A DNA stretch of 64,000 bases from Isochrysis galbana (taxonomy: Eukaryota > Haptophyta > Isochrysidales > Isochrysidaceae): positions 486,939 through 550,938 of the forward strand of contig CM030941.1 in NCBI GenBank assembly GCA_018136815.1, written 5' to 3'. Below, piece by piece: positions 1-10,403 of the stretch (positions are counted from its first letter, which is position 1; every line of letters starts with the position of its first letter). The notes beneath the pieces were generated by a model. It saw only the letters and a program-made list of their open reading frames with translations, did no database searches and was not told the DNA's origin. A program made the position numbers and the translations under genes.

Positions 1-504
1 GGCCAACTACCGTCGATTCATCACCTCTCTACATTTTTCTCGACTTTGTGTCGTCCATCATCTCCCCCGCTGTGGGCGAGGATGACCATGATCACCACCA
101 TTCTCACCCAGCGCTTGCCGTGCGCCCTGGCTTCGACGCGCCGCACTACTTCGTCCTTGCTTTGGCTAGAGTTGGGCTGGTGTGGAATGTCCAACATGAG
201 CGCAAAAGCGCATGACACGTAGCCTCTCTCTCTTCCCGATGCCTACTCCTTCGGGCTCGCGTATCCCGTGTATACCTGGACGAAATGTGCCGTCGTCGTG
301 TTGCGTGTTGCCCGTCCTGCACCACCAAGGTGCAGCGTCCATCCGTCAGCTATCAACTATCAACTAGCAAACAAGTAACTTATCCTTGCCATGGATAGAA
401 AGCAAAAAAAATTCAGGAATCTGGGCTAACAACTACTACGGACCCGATATCCACTACCTCCCTAGCAACTTCGCCCTTGTGTCCCTTCGCTCCCCCTCAT
501 TCCC
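1..504. other. Stretch without a recognisable gene
   Basis: No reading frame here shows recognisable protein similarity, and the short frames on both strands have no conserved neighbours. I see nothing beyond ordinary non-coding sequence. Confidence 0.5.
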
Positions 505-750
505 TTGCCCCCTTCTTCCATTTATCTTCGGTTTCAAGGGTCCGGCCTAGGTGCACTAGGGTCGCGTTCCGTGGAGCAAGACGAAAGAAGGCGAGAAGCG
601 TTCAATCACCATCAACCACAGATGGAAAAGCGTTCAATCTATGATGACATCGACGATGAGGGGATGAAAGCCATCGCAGATGCCAGAGAGGCCATCTCCA
701 AGGGGGCTTTGAACAGTCTCGAATATCTCGATCTCGAGCTTTACGGATAA
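505..750 (+). pseudogene. Leucine-rich-repeat fragment (RNI-like), probably a relic
   Basis: The 81-codon frame ends in one recognisable ribonuclease-inhibitor-type LRR unit. The segment DEGMKAIADAREAISKGAL is followed by NSLEYLDL, which is the G-A/L-x-x-L-x-x-L-x-L beta-strand signature. Families of this type normally carry many such units in tandem with an asparagine ladder. Here there is one unit, and the frame stops at TAA right after LDLELYG. The first half of the frame has no LRR character. I read it as a decayed fragment of a larger LRR gene rather than an active gene. An exon of a spliced gene extending left of the window is possible but not supported. Confidence 0.4.
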
Positions 751-1937
751 AGGTACCTCGCTTTTAAGAACGAGTCCCTTAAAGTAAGGACAAACTTCGC
801 TAGGTGAGAGCGCGAGCACAAAGTGCTTGTTTTGCCTAAACCTTGGCTTGTTGGTTACCTCATTATATCCTCTTTTAATGTTCCCTGGGCACTAAGGCAC
901 CATTCCCTCAGCAATACCAAGTTTTGTGACATACTTCACGGGGCGTCGGGTCAAATCACAGTTTGTCCTTGAAATGAAGAGGTGGCTGATACCCCCATTG
1001 GAAAGCTCTTCCACCCATGGTTCCCAGGAGATGAAACGTTGCTTTGATTGCCCCTTTTGAGACCTTAAGTGACGACGAAGCGTGATTTTGCCCTCCAACG
1101 GCCCAATTTGTCAACATACGGCTCAAAAGGGCTAAAAAAAAACTCCTCCCGCGTGAGCGAATCGTCCGAGTGCAGCACCGCATGCTGAATGTGGCAGCAA
1201 AAGTGAACGAAGACAAGCTCTGCAAAGTTGGTCATGGGGAGAGCTTAGGTTGAATGGGAGGTAATGATGATTTGCTTCAGGGCCTGTCAGGGGTCAAGGT
1301 GCAGTTCTGTCGATCCCAGTGGGGGGTTGCCAACGACGGGAGGGATGTGCCAAAAAAAGAGGGGCCAATTAACATTGTGACCAAAATAGACGGGAGGGAT
1401 GTGACAAAAAAAGGGAACCTCGAGTTGCATCTTCTCGGGAACATTGGAAGCCGCTCAAGCTTTCTCACGCAAATGCCGCGTCCACGTGCGTGCTGGCAAA
1501 GGATGGGTCGAACGCCCTGAGTAAGCCCAACGCCTCATGCTGATCCTCTCCTCAGGATCCTCCTCCTCCTCTAGGTCTTGCGCTCGAGCTGCAGCGCTTG
1601 CAGCAGCGCTGCGCGCGGTGAAGAACTCCTGCCACTGTCGGTGCGCCGAGATCGTGGCCGAGGCGGAGGCGGTGGCTGTGGCTGTGGAGGCGGATACTGT
1701 CGCCCTTACTTGGGCGCCAGCCCCATGCTCGCTATCGCTGTTGTTGTGGTTAGGGGGAGAGCCGCCTTTAGGTTTCTCCCAAGGGAGCCTCTCTCCTTTG
1801 CTCTTCCTCCCTTCGTGTGTTTTGTTTTCCCCCCTTCGCTCTTCGGGCGTGCACACGCACGGGCGCTGAGGCGGACGCCGCCGCCGAACATTTCGCCGCT
1901 CTTCGCCCCTTCGTTGTTGGCATGAGCGAGCCCGAGG
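751..1937. other. Stretch without a recognisable gene
   Basis: The stretch contains scattered frames on both strands, including a Ser/Ala/Arg-rich pair at about 1455-1870 that is open on both strands through base-composition bias. None has domain-like sequence. I can support nothing here. Confidence 0.45.
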
Positions 1938-2396
1938 TGAAGGCGGCCGCTCGCCTCATCCTTCGATCGTTCGCCGTTCTCCCATCCGCCCCATCCGGAG
2001 GCCCATTCGCCGCACATCGCGCGCTCGCTCAACAAGCTCCCCGATTCTCTCTCAACCATCCGCCAAGAGGAGATTCGCAAGATGTATGAGTCCGACATCA
2101 TGGGCGACTCGCCGTGCGCCATCGACAAACTCATCGCTCGCATCGCGCTTTGGCTGCGCCCGGGCGCACACATGCCCGCCCTCAGCACCACCTCCTACCC
2201 CCTTACGGTCGCCGCCGCCTCCTTCTCCAACTCCGGCTGCTTCGTCTGTGGCGAGCGCACTTGCTCCGCCCGCACTTGCCCCCGCCATTGTCCGCGCCGG
2301 TCGGGCAAGGCGGCCGGCCTCTCGTACTTTATCTACACCGACCCTTCGGGTCGCATCTACCGCTCGCGCGTGCAGGTGGAGAGGGCGCTCGCGTGA
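1938..2396 (+). CDS. Hypothetical Cys-rich ORF
   Basis: I do not recognise this protein. The frame is open from about 1938 (after an in-frame TGA) to the TGA at 2394-2396, with its first ATG at 2082, giving 104 residues from that ATG. The part upstream of the ATG also looks protein-like (SLNKLPDSLSTIRQEEIRKM), so the first exon could lie further left. The middle holds a compact cysteine cluster, CFVCGERTCSARTCPRHC, which could bind zinc. It is followed by SYFIYTDPSGRIYRS. There is no visible promoter, partner gene or known family. It could equally be a remnant of a mobile element, because repeats lie just downstream. Confidence 0.25.
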
Positions 2397-2970
2397 GCCG
2401 CCGCGAAGCGGGCGTCCGCGTGCTCGCTTTTCTAGCAAATCTGACAACTTTCCGCGCACGGGGGTAACGGGGGGAAACAACCCCCCCTCCACCAGCCCCG
2501 CCAGCCGAGACCATAGGACCACGTTGCGCAAAATGTCTCCCTTCTCCATGGCTGTGTTTCAAGGCATGTGTCACGGCACCATGCCCAAGTGGCCGTGCTT
2601 GCATAGTGTTTTCGTACATAACGTTATTTATAGAGAGTGTCACTTTGAAACTCGCGACGATTCAGATACACTACACACACAACTCGTCGACACCCAGTGG
2701 ACCCAGCCCGAATCGAGTGACTGGGGTGTGGTTCCACATAGGTGAAGTGTCAAGTAAGCTCCAGGCGAAAACGGAAGGTGCAAGCAGGGATGGGTGTAAA
2801 TGAACGCGTTCTGAAGTTCTGAACGCTTCTGCTAGTCTGAGGGCTGAGGGGTGTCTTATGATCCAATATGCATAGCACCAAGCCTGGTAGACCTAGTGAG
2901 CTGGCGACAGAAATTTGCTCTCGTCTTTCGATAATTGTGCCTTGCATGAAGGGCCTCACTAAAAATATAC
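2397..2970. other. Stretch without a recognisable gene
   Basis: Only short frames without domain character are present. The region is less GC-rich than the coding parts of the window and runs into a dispersed repeat at 2971. Confidence 0.4.
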
Positions 2971-3174
2971 CGGAGGGGGGCCGACTGTATTTCGCGCACC
3001 GCCGTCGAAGGCCTGAAATTCGGTATTTTTCGAAGATTTCTATGGAGGACCCCCACTTTCCACTTCCACTTTTTTTTTGGTGATTCATACTACCGGAACG
3101 CATAGGGAGCTTATTTAGCCCTTCATTCACCCATTGCAGCTGGTGCCCTCCGCACCCCCATAGTGAGTGACCGG
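2971..3174 (+). repeat. Dispersed repeat, copy 1 (inverted relative to 32701-32889)
   Basis: About 200 bp match the reverse complement of 32701-32889 with clear but incomplete identity. Shared landmarks in order are the GGCCTGAAAT..GGTATTTTTCGAA block, a run of T, TACCGGAACNNATAGGGAGCTTATTTAG, and GTGAGTGACCGGGCTA. The two copies lie in opposite orientation nearly 30 kb apart. No protein is encoded. No terminal inverted repeat or target duplication is obvious, so the mobile class is unknown. Confidence 0.65.
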
Positions 3175-3555
3175 GCTACAAATTTGCTCAACCCTGAGAT
3201 GGTCATTTTCTTACTCTTACCCCGCCTAAAAAAAACCAGTTCGCTCACCCTACAATCCACCCAAAGTACCCCAACCCAACGCACCAACCCGACCTCAATC
3301 CACCCTAACCCAACTCACCACCTCGACCCCAACTCACCATCCCGACGAGTAGGAGTAAAGTAGTACCTGACACTCAGCACCCCGACGAGTAGGAGTAAAG
3401 TACTCGCTGACAGGTGATCCGACTGAAGGAGTGGAAAAGTACCGGCGGGGGCCTTGTGCGGCTTTTCGCGCCATTTCCCGCGCCCAGTGTCCCCCCCCCC
3501 CCGCCTTCCCCCGCCTTCCCCCGCCCCCCCCGGCCGCCGCCGCATCGCGGGCCAC
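3175..3555. promoter_or_regulatory. WDHD1 upstream region with direct repeat
   Basis: The stretch just before the WDHD1 pyrimidine tract holds two direct copies, about 40 bp apart, of CCCGACGAGTAGGAGTAAAG near 3343 and 3381, roughly 430-470 bp before the ATG. Similar GAGTA/AGTACT-rich sequence occurs upstream of the genes starting at 24712 and 47857. A regulatory role is inference only. The CCAACCC-rich part at 3260-3330 is low complexity. Confidence 0.3.
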
Positions 3556-3810
3556 CCACTCTTTCTCTCTCTTCTCTCTTCTCTCTTCTCTCTTCTCTCT
3601 TCTCTCTTCTCTCTTCTCTCTTCTCTCTTCTCTCTTCTCTCTTCTCTCTTCTCTCTTCTCTCTTCTCTCTTCTCTCTTCTCTCTTCTCTCTTCTCTCTTC
3701 TCTCTTCTCTCTTCTCTCTTCTCTCTTCTCTCTCTCCTCCTCCTCTCTCTCCCCTATTCTGTCTCTCCCTCCCTCTCCCTCCCTCCCTCTCTATCTCCGT
3801 CTCCGGCGGC
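3556..3810 (+). promoter_or_regulatory. Long CT tract directly before the WDHD1 start
   Basis: About 180 bp of (TCTCTTCTC)-type repeat followed by mixed CT sequence ends within about 15 bp of the WDHD1 ATG. It is pyrimidine on the sense strand. Similar tracts stand before four other genes here (10404, 24712, 32046, 41061), which makes a core-promoter or 5'-leader role plausible, much like plant Y patches. The long frames reading through it (Ser/Leu-rich) are artefacts of the repeat. Confidence 0.5.
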
Positions 3811-3813
3811 GCG

Positions 3814-6800
3814 ATGGGCCTAGAGAAGGGAGTCCACCTCAAGTTTGCGCACATCGCGGGGCGGGGCGCGATCTGCTACACGCCCGACGGCAGGTCAGAC
3901 ACCCACTTCTACCGCACCTCACCCAGCTGCGCCTCGGAGGGCCCCCTCCCCATCCCAAACGGCTGGCCAGCGGGTGCTGCTCTTGTGCTCGCCAACACCT
4001 TCTCCCTCCCTCCCTCCCTCTCCCTCTCCTTCTCCTTCTTCTGTCGCTCGGGGTGGGCAGGCACATCATCACGTGTGGTGAGGACACTCTGGTCAAGGTG
4101 TTTGATGCTGACGAGCTTGGTGCCGAACCACGCACCTTTGAGAACCACGAGGCATCAGTGACAGCTCTCGCCATCGACCGCAAGGCGCGCAAAGGCCACC
4201 GGCAGGAAGGGGATAGGTTGGGGGTGGGGGTGGAGCCCCGAGGCTGTGGTGGGAGAGCTGTCACCGGCCTGAAGGGGGATCGAGTCTCCTGCGCCTCTGG
4301 GGGCAGAGCGCTCGACCCAGAGCTACTGGCTTGTTACCGCCTGCCTCATCACTATGATCGCATACACTCCGTTTGCAGGGCGCTCGCTTCGTCACCGGCA
4401 CCGATGCCCACATCGCGCAAGTGTTCAACTTCCCTTCTGGTGCGGAGGTGGCGAAGGGGGGGACGGGAGGGGTGCTTGTCGTGCGCTGAGAGGGAAAACG
4501 AAAGGCGATGCGGCCTCGAGGTGGTCGACGCTCGTTGTAGAGCGTCGCACATAGGCCTCGGTGGCGAGAGGTGTACATTGACGCATACCGGATCCAGCCC
4601 TCCCGCACTCACGATGTGTTTGCTAGCCAAGGCCATCAGCAGCACCCTACCCATGTGGTGCGCAGGCGAAGGTCAACGCATCCTCACGCGGATGCAGTCA
4701 GCGATCCGTTCAGTAGCCTTCGATCCGAAGGGAAAGCTTGTGGCAGTTGGTGCGGATGATGGAGCAATCCGTCTCACCATGGTCTCGGCGGTCGGTTCGC
4801 AGTTCGTGTCGGTGAGTGAGCTTCTCCCCGTGCGGAGCACTGCCGCAGTAGCGGTAGGGTGCGGTCGCTTGTCAGTCAGGTCACGCCCACCCTTGAAGCG
4901 GCCACCTCGCTGGAGCATTGCAGAATACACTGGCCTTTGTGTCCAGCTGCATCGCCCAGCCTTTGTGTTCTCCGCCCCTACTCGCGCGCAGATCAAGGGC
5001 CACACAGACACCATTCTCTGCGTGGCCTTCGATCCAAAGGGAGAATACCTAGCTTCATCCTCGGCCGACGGCACAGTCCGTATCTGGGATATTGTTTTGG
5101 AGCCAAAGTTGGTAAGCATCTCATCGATCCTTGCTAATCCATACGCGCATGGACGCTAATCCATACGCGCATGGATCTTCAAGGGCCTTGTGGTCTTGAA
5201 CCGTGTCCCCGCTATGGCGAGTACCGCATTTTCTGGTGATACGCGATGATGTCTTCACGAGCCATGCCCGCCCATTGCTGATTTGCCACCATCGATATGA
5301 TTGCACAGGTCAAGACAATCCACGTCTGTGGTCGCGTGGCTCCCGGATCCGCCCAAGTGTTGGGCTTCTCGTGGCATCCGAACGGAGATTCCCTCGCGAT
5401 TCCCAAGGTGTTCGGTCGGCTTGTAGCGCGCTTTGGCGCCGCCTGCACTTGCTTGACACGATCACTCTTGCCGCTGCCTCATGGGGCTGCATCATGCTTC
5501 CTCGTGCAAGTCGTTCCTGCCCATGTCGTGCCCACCATTCCGCTCTCAGGGTAGCACGGTCGCCATCCACGAACGCGGCACGTGGGAAGCGTCGAGTGAA
5601 TTTCGCGGAGGGCACATCCGCGACGTTTGTGTCTGCGCATATTCGCCTAACGGACGCTACTTGGCCTCTGCCGGTCTGGACAAGCAGGTGTGTGGTCATG
5701 CGCTGCGAACGGCGATGGCGGGCGCCCTTGACCTCCCGATGGTCTTGCTGCGTTTGTTCGGCCATGGCAGCCTTCCCCTGCGTCGTCATCCTGCCCGCGC
5801 GCCTGCTCCGGATGTGCCGCACAGGTGTTCGTTTGGGATGTCAACGATACCGACTCCCTCGACCGACACAAGGGAGATGCAACCCCATGTGGTCTCACCT
5901 GGTCGCCCATCGGCAACTCGCTGGCCTTCCTTGATGACTCAGGCCAGCTGGCGATGTGGGCAATGCCCATCCCATCACACTACCCCTCGCCCTTTGGAGA
6001 TGCCGATGCCGTCGCCGACCCGCCGATCCCAGCTACCTCTGCGGCCGCGTCTGGCGCCAAAGTAAGCACCGTATCAGCCTCTTCCGCTGCTGCGACCACT
6101 GCTTCGGCCGCTGCCGCCTCCACCGCCAGCGCAGCCAGTGGAACGGCGGCAGCCCCTGCTTCTATCAACGATTCGGCCGATGGCGATGCTGGCGCTCAAG
6201 ACGCCGACGCCGGGAATTCTCGACGTCGGCTCCGCAAGGTCGTTCATGATTCTGACGATGGGGGCTTCTCCGATCACGACGATGATGAGGCCGTCGAGGC
6301 CGCCCTTCTAGCTGAACAGCTCCGGATGCATGGCGCCAACCGCGCCGGCGCAACGGGTAGCCTGGCACAAGGCGCCACAGGTCGCTCCGATGGTGCAGGG
6401 GCAGGCGTGGCCGGGTTGAGCAAGGCGGCAGCAGCTCTGCTTGCCGGAGCGCCACTCATTCGCGCCAATGCGCAACCAGTGCTACACTCCTCCTCAACTC
6501 CAGCCAAAAATTCGCGCCGTTTTCTCCTGTGGAATCTCACTGGCATGGTCCTCTCGCGTGACGAGAACACGTACTCGGCCATCGAGGTGCGATCATTGCC
6601 TACGCCTCGCACGCTGCGAAGCGTGGGCACACTCCACTGTAGAATGAAAATGCACTCTTCGAAAAGTGCTTTCGGTGCGCCCAGCGTGCTGCCATTCTCG
6701 CAATGCAAAGGCAGATTCGCCTAGCTTAACCCTGCACGCCGCGCAGGTCGAGTTTAATGATGCCTCACTCCACCGAACCATGCGGCTCACTGATCACTAT

Positions 6801-9019
6801 GGCTTCTCGATGGCGGCCCTCGATGAGGCTGCGGTCGTCTTTGCCTCGAAGGCGAACAACGGCAATCCCTCGACGCTCGTATACCGCCCCTTGGCGTCTT
6901 GGGCGCCGCACTCGGATTGGCAGGCGCGTTGGCAACCGGTGAAGGGTGGCGTGTTACACAGGCTGTCGTAGCTCTCGAGCGCACGCAAGGAAATTGAGGA
7001 CCGCCCCTGACCGTTCAAGCAGAGGGATATGCTGACGACCTCATTCACTGCCTGCCCCGCGGCCAATAGGTTCAATTCGAAAAGGGCGAGGAGGCGCTCG
7101 CAGTTGCTGTCGGCCACAAGTTCGCGGCTGTCGCAACCACAGCTCGCTACCTGCGTATCTACTCGCACACCGGTGCCACACGTACCCTCTTGTGCTATTC
7201 TGGCCCTCTCGTCGCCCTCGCAGCCTCCCGAGGTTTGTTAGCCATCGTCACACACGCTGGAAGCTCTGCTGTTGATGACGATCAGGTGACGCTCTCCCAC
7301 CTTGATTGCCCATTGGCAGTGTCTCTCCTTGACTACCACGATCCCATAACGTGGAGCTCTATGCACACCCCCCGTCCCCTCCTTTCATTAGGCCATGACA
7401 GTCACGCTCTATGACCTCCGCGAGCCCTCCCGACCCGTGCGTTTGGCCTCTGAGCCGCTGCCCCTCTCGCCGGCCGCTACACTGGACTGGGTCGGATTCT
7501 CAGACGCTGGCGCTCTCTCAACCGTCGATTCTTTAGGAGTTGTTCGTCAGGTGAGGAGGGCCGTCCTAGCACTTTGCCCTCCGCCGAAAAGGACTCTCCG
7601 CGAGCGCGTAAGAAAATGCCACCACCCCTTATCTGTGCTCTCCCCCGTCCATCCTGCATGCCGCAGTGCCTCCGCTCCGCGGGATTCGCATGGGCGCCTA
7701 TCCTCCACTGCGCATCGCTGAAAAAGTCGAAGAGCGAGCATCACTGGATCGTTGGACTGACGACCACGCAACTCATGTGCGTCCTTTGCAAGGGCGAGGA
7801 TCGCTACCCGGCGACATTGCCCAGGCCTGTGCTACAGGCCCTCCCACTAGGCATGCCGCTGGCCTGCTCGGACGCAATCGACCCATCGATCGACGCGCAG
7901 CGCCTCGCTGCGTCCATTGAGCTCGACGAATACCGCCTCGCTACCGAGGAGGCGGGCGTCGGCGAGGAGATGGCCAGGGAGCATATGGTGAGAGAATACG
8001 CCCGCGCCCTTGCTGAAGACGTCGAAACGCAGCCTATGTGCGCCACGTTACTTAATGAGGTGCACACTTGACCCTGAATGGTCGATTCTGGCGGTCGTTC
8101 CCTCGTCGCCTCTGCTATGGCTCCCAACTAGTTTCTTGAGGGCTGGGAGATGATATCGACTCAATCCATCGTACTTGCCACAAGTGCTCTCGTGGAGCCC
8201 AACGCCCAACCCACGCTCGTCTACCTCAGATGCGCTTGATCACCAAAATCGACTCGTTGTCGCTCAAACTCTTCCAGGCCGCGAATAAAGCTGAGCGCAA
8301 TGCTCGCGCTCTCGATCTAGCGATGCAACTTCAATTGCCCAAGTCCATCCACGGAGCGCTTAAGCTTGCCAACCACTTCAAGCTGGGCCAGCTCGCAGAG
8401 CGGATCACGAAGTGAGTGGCAGTAGAGGCTCCGGTCTGGCCCTGATGGATCGGCCATGCCAAAGGCATGACCTGCTTGGATGCCCACTTACCCAACCCCG
8501 CCCCCCCGCCGTCACGTGCGAGAGCATATGTGTAGGGCAATAGCATGTGGCTTTGGAACGCTTGTTAGATCCCCTTGCCATGTCTAAACGATTGATCTCG
8601 CGCTCGCCCCTTGCAAATGATGCAGGCTACTTGAAGCAAAACACGACGACGCAGAGCTCGACGATGATATAGAGGCTGCGCCTCAACGTGCCGTTGCGCC
8701 GACCCAACGGCCCAGGCCTGTCGCAGTCGCAAACAATGCCACGGCCTCTCGGCCCGCAGCCCCACAGCAACTAGCGGATGAGGCAACCACCGCGGACGCG
8801 GATGCGGACGATGAGGATGGCGCCCCTGAAGACCCGCCGGCGCCCACCCGTCCACGCTCGGGTCCTCCGCCGGTTCTGAATCCCTTTGCCAAAAGCAATA
8901 CGGCAGCCGGAGGCAAGAGTGTGCTCGAGCTCGGGAGTACCGGTACCCCTACAACGGGCAAGGCGACCAAGCGTAAGGCTATCGTTACGGAAGGCGCTGC
9001 GGCTAAGAAAGCGAGGTGA
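3814..9019 (+). CDS. WDHD1: WDHD1/AND-1/CTF4 replisome adaptor (multi-exon)
   Basis: This family forms a trimeric hub in the nucleus that tethers DNA polymerase alpha-primase and other clients to the CMG helicase. Exons in order encode WD repeats (ITCGEDTLVKVFDADE; GARFVTGTDAHIAQVFNF; ILTRMQSAIRSVAFDPKG; GHTDTILCVAFDPKGEYLAS; VFVWDVNDTD), an acidic low-complexity linker (about 6000-6500), then the SepB-type trimerisation propeller. That propeller runs from FLLWNLTGMV through VEFNDASLHR and SEHHWIVGLTTTQLM to the helical MRLITKIDSLSLKLFQAANK segment. The tail NPFAKSN resembles the conserved C-terminus, but no HMG box is visible. The start at 3814 gives the first WD strand at once. Exon 1 is 3814-3893 and exon 2 starts at 4061. 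Further clear exon starts are 5552, 5825, 7393, 7665, 8230 and about 8625. Most introns are GT-AG. The exon 2/3 junction near 4178 is best explained by a GC donor, and the junction near 4446-4666 is unresolved. Confidence 0.9.
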
Positions 9020-9827
9020 AGTGTTTTCGCAACCATTGGTCTCATCAGAAGACGATGGACTGGACGACGCGCGAGACCAGCCACGTCCTGCGGTGCATGT
9101 AGCGTGAGCCCGGCAAATGAATGTGTTTCATTATCAAGGCTAGTACGAGGAAGTTGTGCGCCCGGAAACGGAAGATACCGGGCAATTGGTTGTGGAATCA
9201 ACAGAGCCGAAAAAAAGTCCGAGCGACACGGTATACCGGCGGCGGAAGAGAGTGAAGGTGCGGGGCCGTGAGGTTTCGTGGCTTAGCGCTTCCGCGTGAA
9301 CGAGCAGGGTGCCGTATAGCTTGCTTGTGCTTTCGCTAGAGTTCGCCATACTTGCAGCGCTGCCTACTTGCAGCGCTGCCTTCGCCTTTCAATCCCTATG
9401 GCTAGGACGTGTCTAGTGTCTAGCTACCATAGCTACTGCGCACTGTCAACTTACGTTCACACACTATCACTATCGTTAAAGCGATGGGGATAGGAGCGCG
9501 CGCCACTCCCCTCCTCGCTCCCGCTACCAAGCCGCCGCTGCGGCAGATCGGCCGCCACCATGACAGACCCCGCGCCGCCAAAGCGGCAGGCCGAGAGGGC
9601 GCCACAGTCATCCAGGTGCACGCAAGCATCGGTCCGTGCCTCCTCGCCTCCTCCCATTGGCAATGCCATTGGCCCGGGCGTATCGGTATCGGGTAGAAAA
9701 GTAGACACGCCTGACGCCTGACGCACCCCCCCCCCCACTTCTTCTCTCTTCTCTCTCGGCGTTGAGAAATTGTAGTCTTGTAGAGCGTAGAGCATCTTGT
9801 TGGCCTAGCATCCCCAGCTTCACACAG
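9020..9827. other. Intergenic stretch between WDHD1 and the SAM-TPR gene
   Basis: No gene is supported. A short block at about 9468-9525 (TATCGTTAAAGCGATGGGG, then GCGCGCCAC and CTCCCCTCCT) resembles 32491-32545, so it is probably a repeat remnant. The remainder is unremarkable. Confidence 0.4.
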
Positions 9828-9872
9828 CGGACGAGCCATGCGCCAACCGCGCACACCCCCATCGCGGGGTAG
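9828..9872 (+). promoter_or_regulatory. 45-bp element shared with the gene at 24712
   Basis: The sequence beginning CGGACGAGCCATGCGCCAAC and ending ATCGCGGGGTAG matches the reverse complement of 25174-25218 with only about two differences. Both copies read toward a downstream gene, ending about 530 bp before the ATG at 10404 and about 460 bp before the ATG at 24712. The flank with CATCTTGTTGG and CTAGCA is also shared, more loosely. It may be a regulatory element or the best-kept part of an old repeat. Confidence 0.45.
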
Positions 9873-9900
9873 AGGGCCTTAGGGCCTTAGACCTTAGAGG

Positions 9901-10110
9901 CCTAGATGGGAAATACGGTGCTGGGGCCTGCAACCTGCAAACAAACTGCAAATACAGCCAAATACATATGTATTTGGCCTCCGGCCAAATACATTTCAAA
10001 TACATTCGAGGCCTACAACCTAGGACGCGCTTGAAATACAGCCAAATACATATGTGTTTGACCTCTGGCCAAATACGGTAACGGTAGATACGTATTTCCC
10101 ATCTTCTAGG
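9901..10110. mobile_element. Short MITE-like element with imperfect inverted ends
   Basis: The left end CCTAGATGGGAAATACG and the right end (reverse complement CCTAGAAGATGGGAAATACG) are inverted copies apart from a 3-bp indel. The inside is built of AAATACA units, including the palindromic core CCAAATACATATGTATTTGG. A related internal sequence lies at 32325-32470. It is too short to encode a protein. No clean target duplication was found. Confidence 0.45.
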
Positions 10111-10216
10111 CTTAGAGGGGCTCCGTGGCCGTCGGAACGAAGGGCTACGGTCCCTCAGCACTAGGATTAAACCAGCACCGACCAAAAAAAAACTCTCACA
10201 CACAACTACTCGGCTC

Positions 10217-10394
10217 CATTTCTCTCCCCTCTCCCCACTTTTCCCTCTCTCTCCCTCTCTCTCTCTCTCTTCTCCTCTCTTCTCTCTCTCTTCTCCTCTT
10301 TTTCTCTCTCTCTTCTATTCTCTCTCTCTTCTCCTCTCTTCTCTCTCTCTCTCTCCCCTCTCCCCCCTACTCCCCCCTTCTCTCTCTCTCTCTG
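10217..10394 (+). promoter_or_regulatory. CT tract before the SAM-TPR gene
   Basis: Almost uninterrupted sense-strand pyrimidine ends about 10 bp before the ATG at 10404. The open frame runs back through it to 10125, but that extension would be pure Ser/Leu/Pro repeat, so I place the start at 10404. Confidence 0.5.
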
Positions 10395-10403
10395 GTGGCT
10401 CCG

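Noticed and set aside
3414-3813. Ser/Leu-rich N-terminal extensions read through the CT tract before WDHD1
   Set aside because: These are translations of a simple repeat; the conserved first WD strand begins right after the ATG at 3814.
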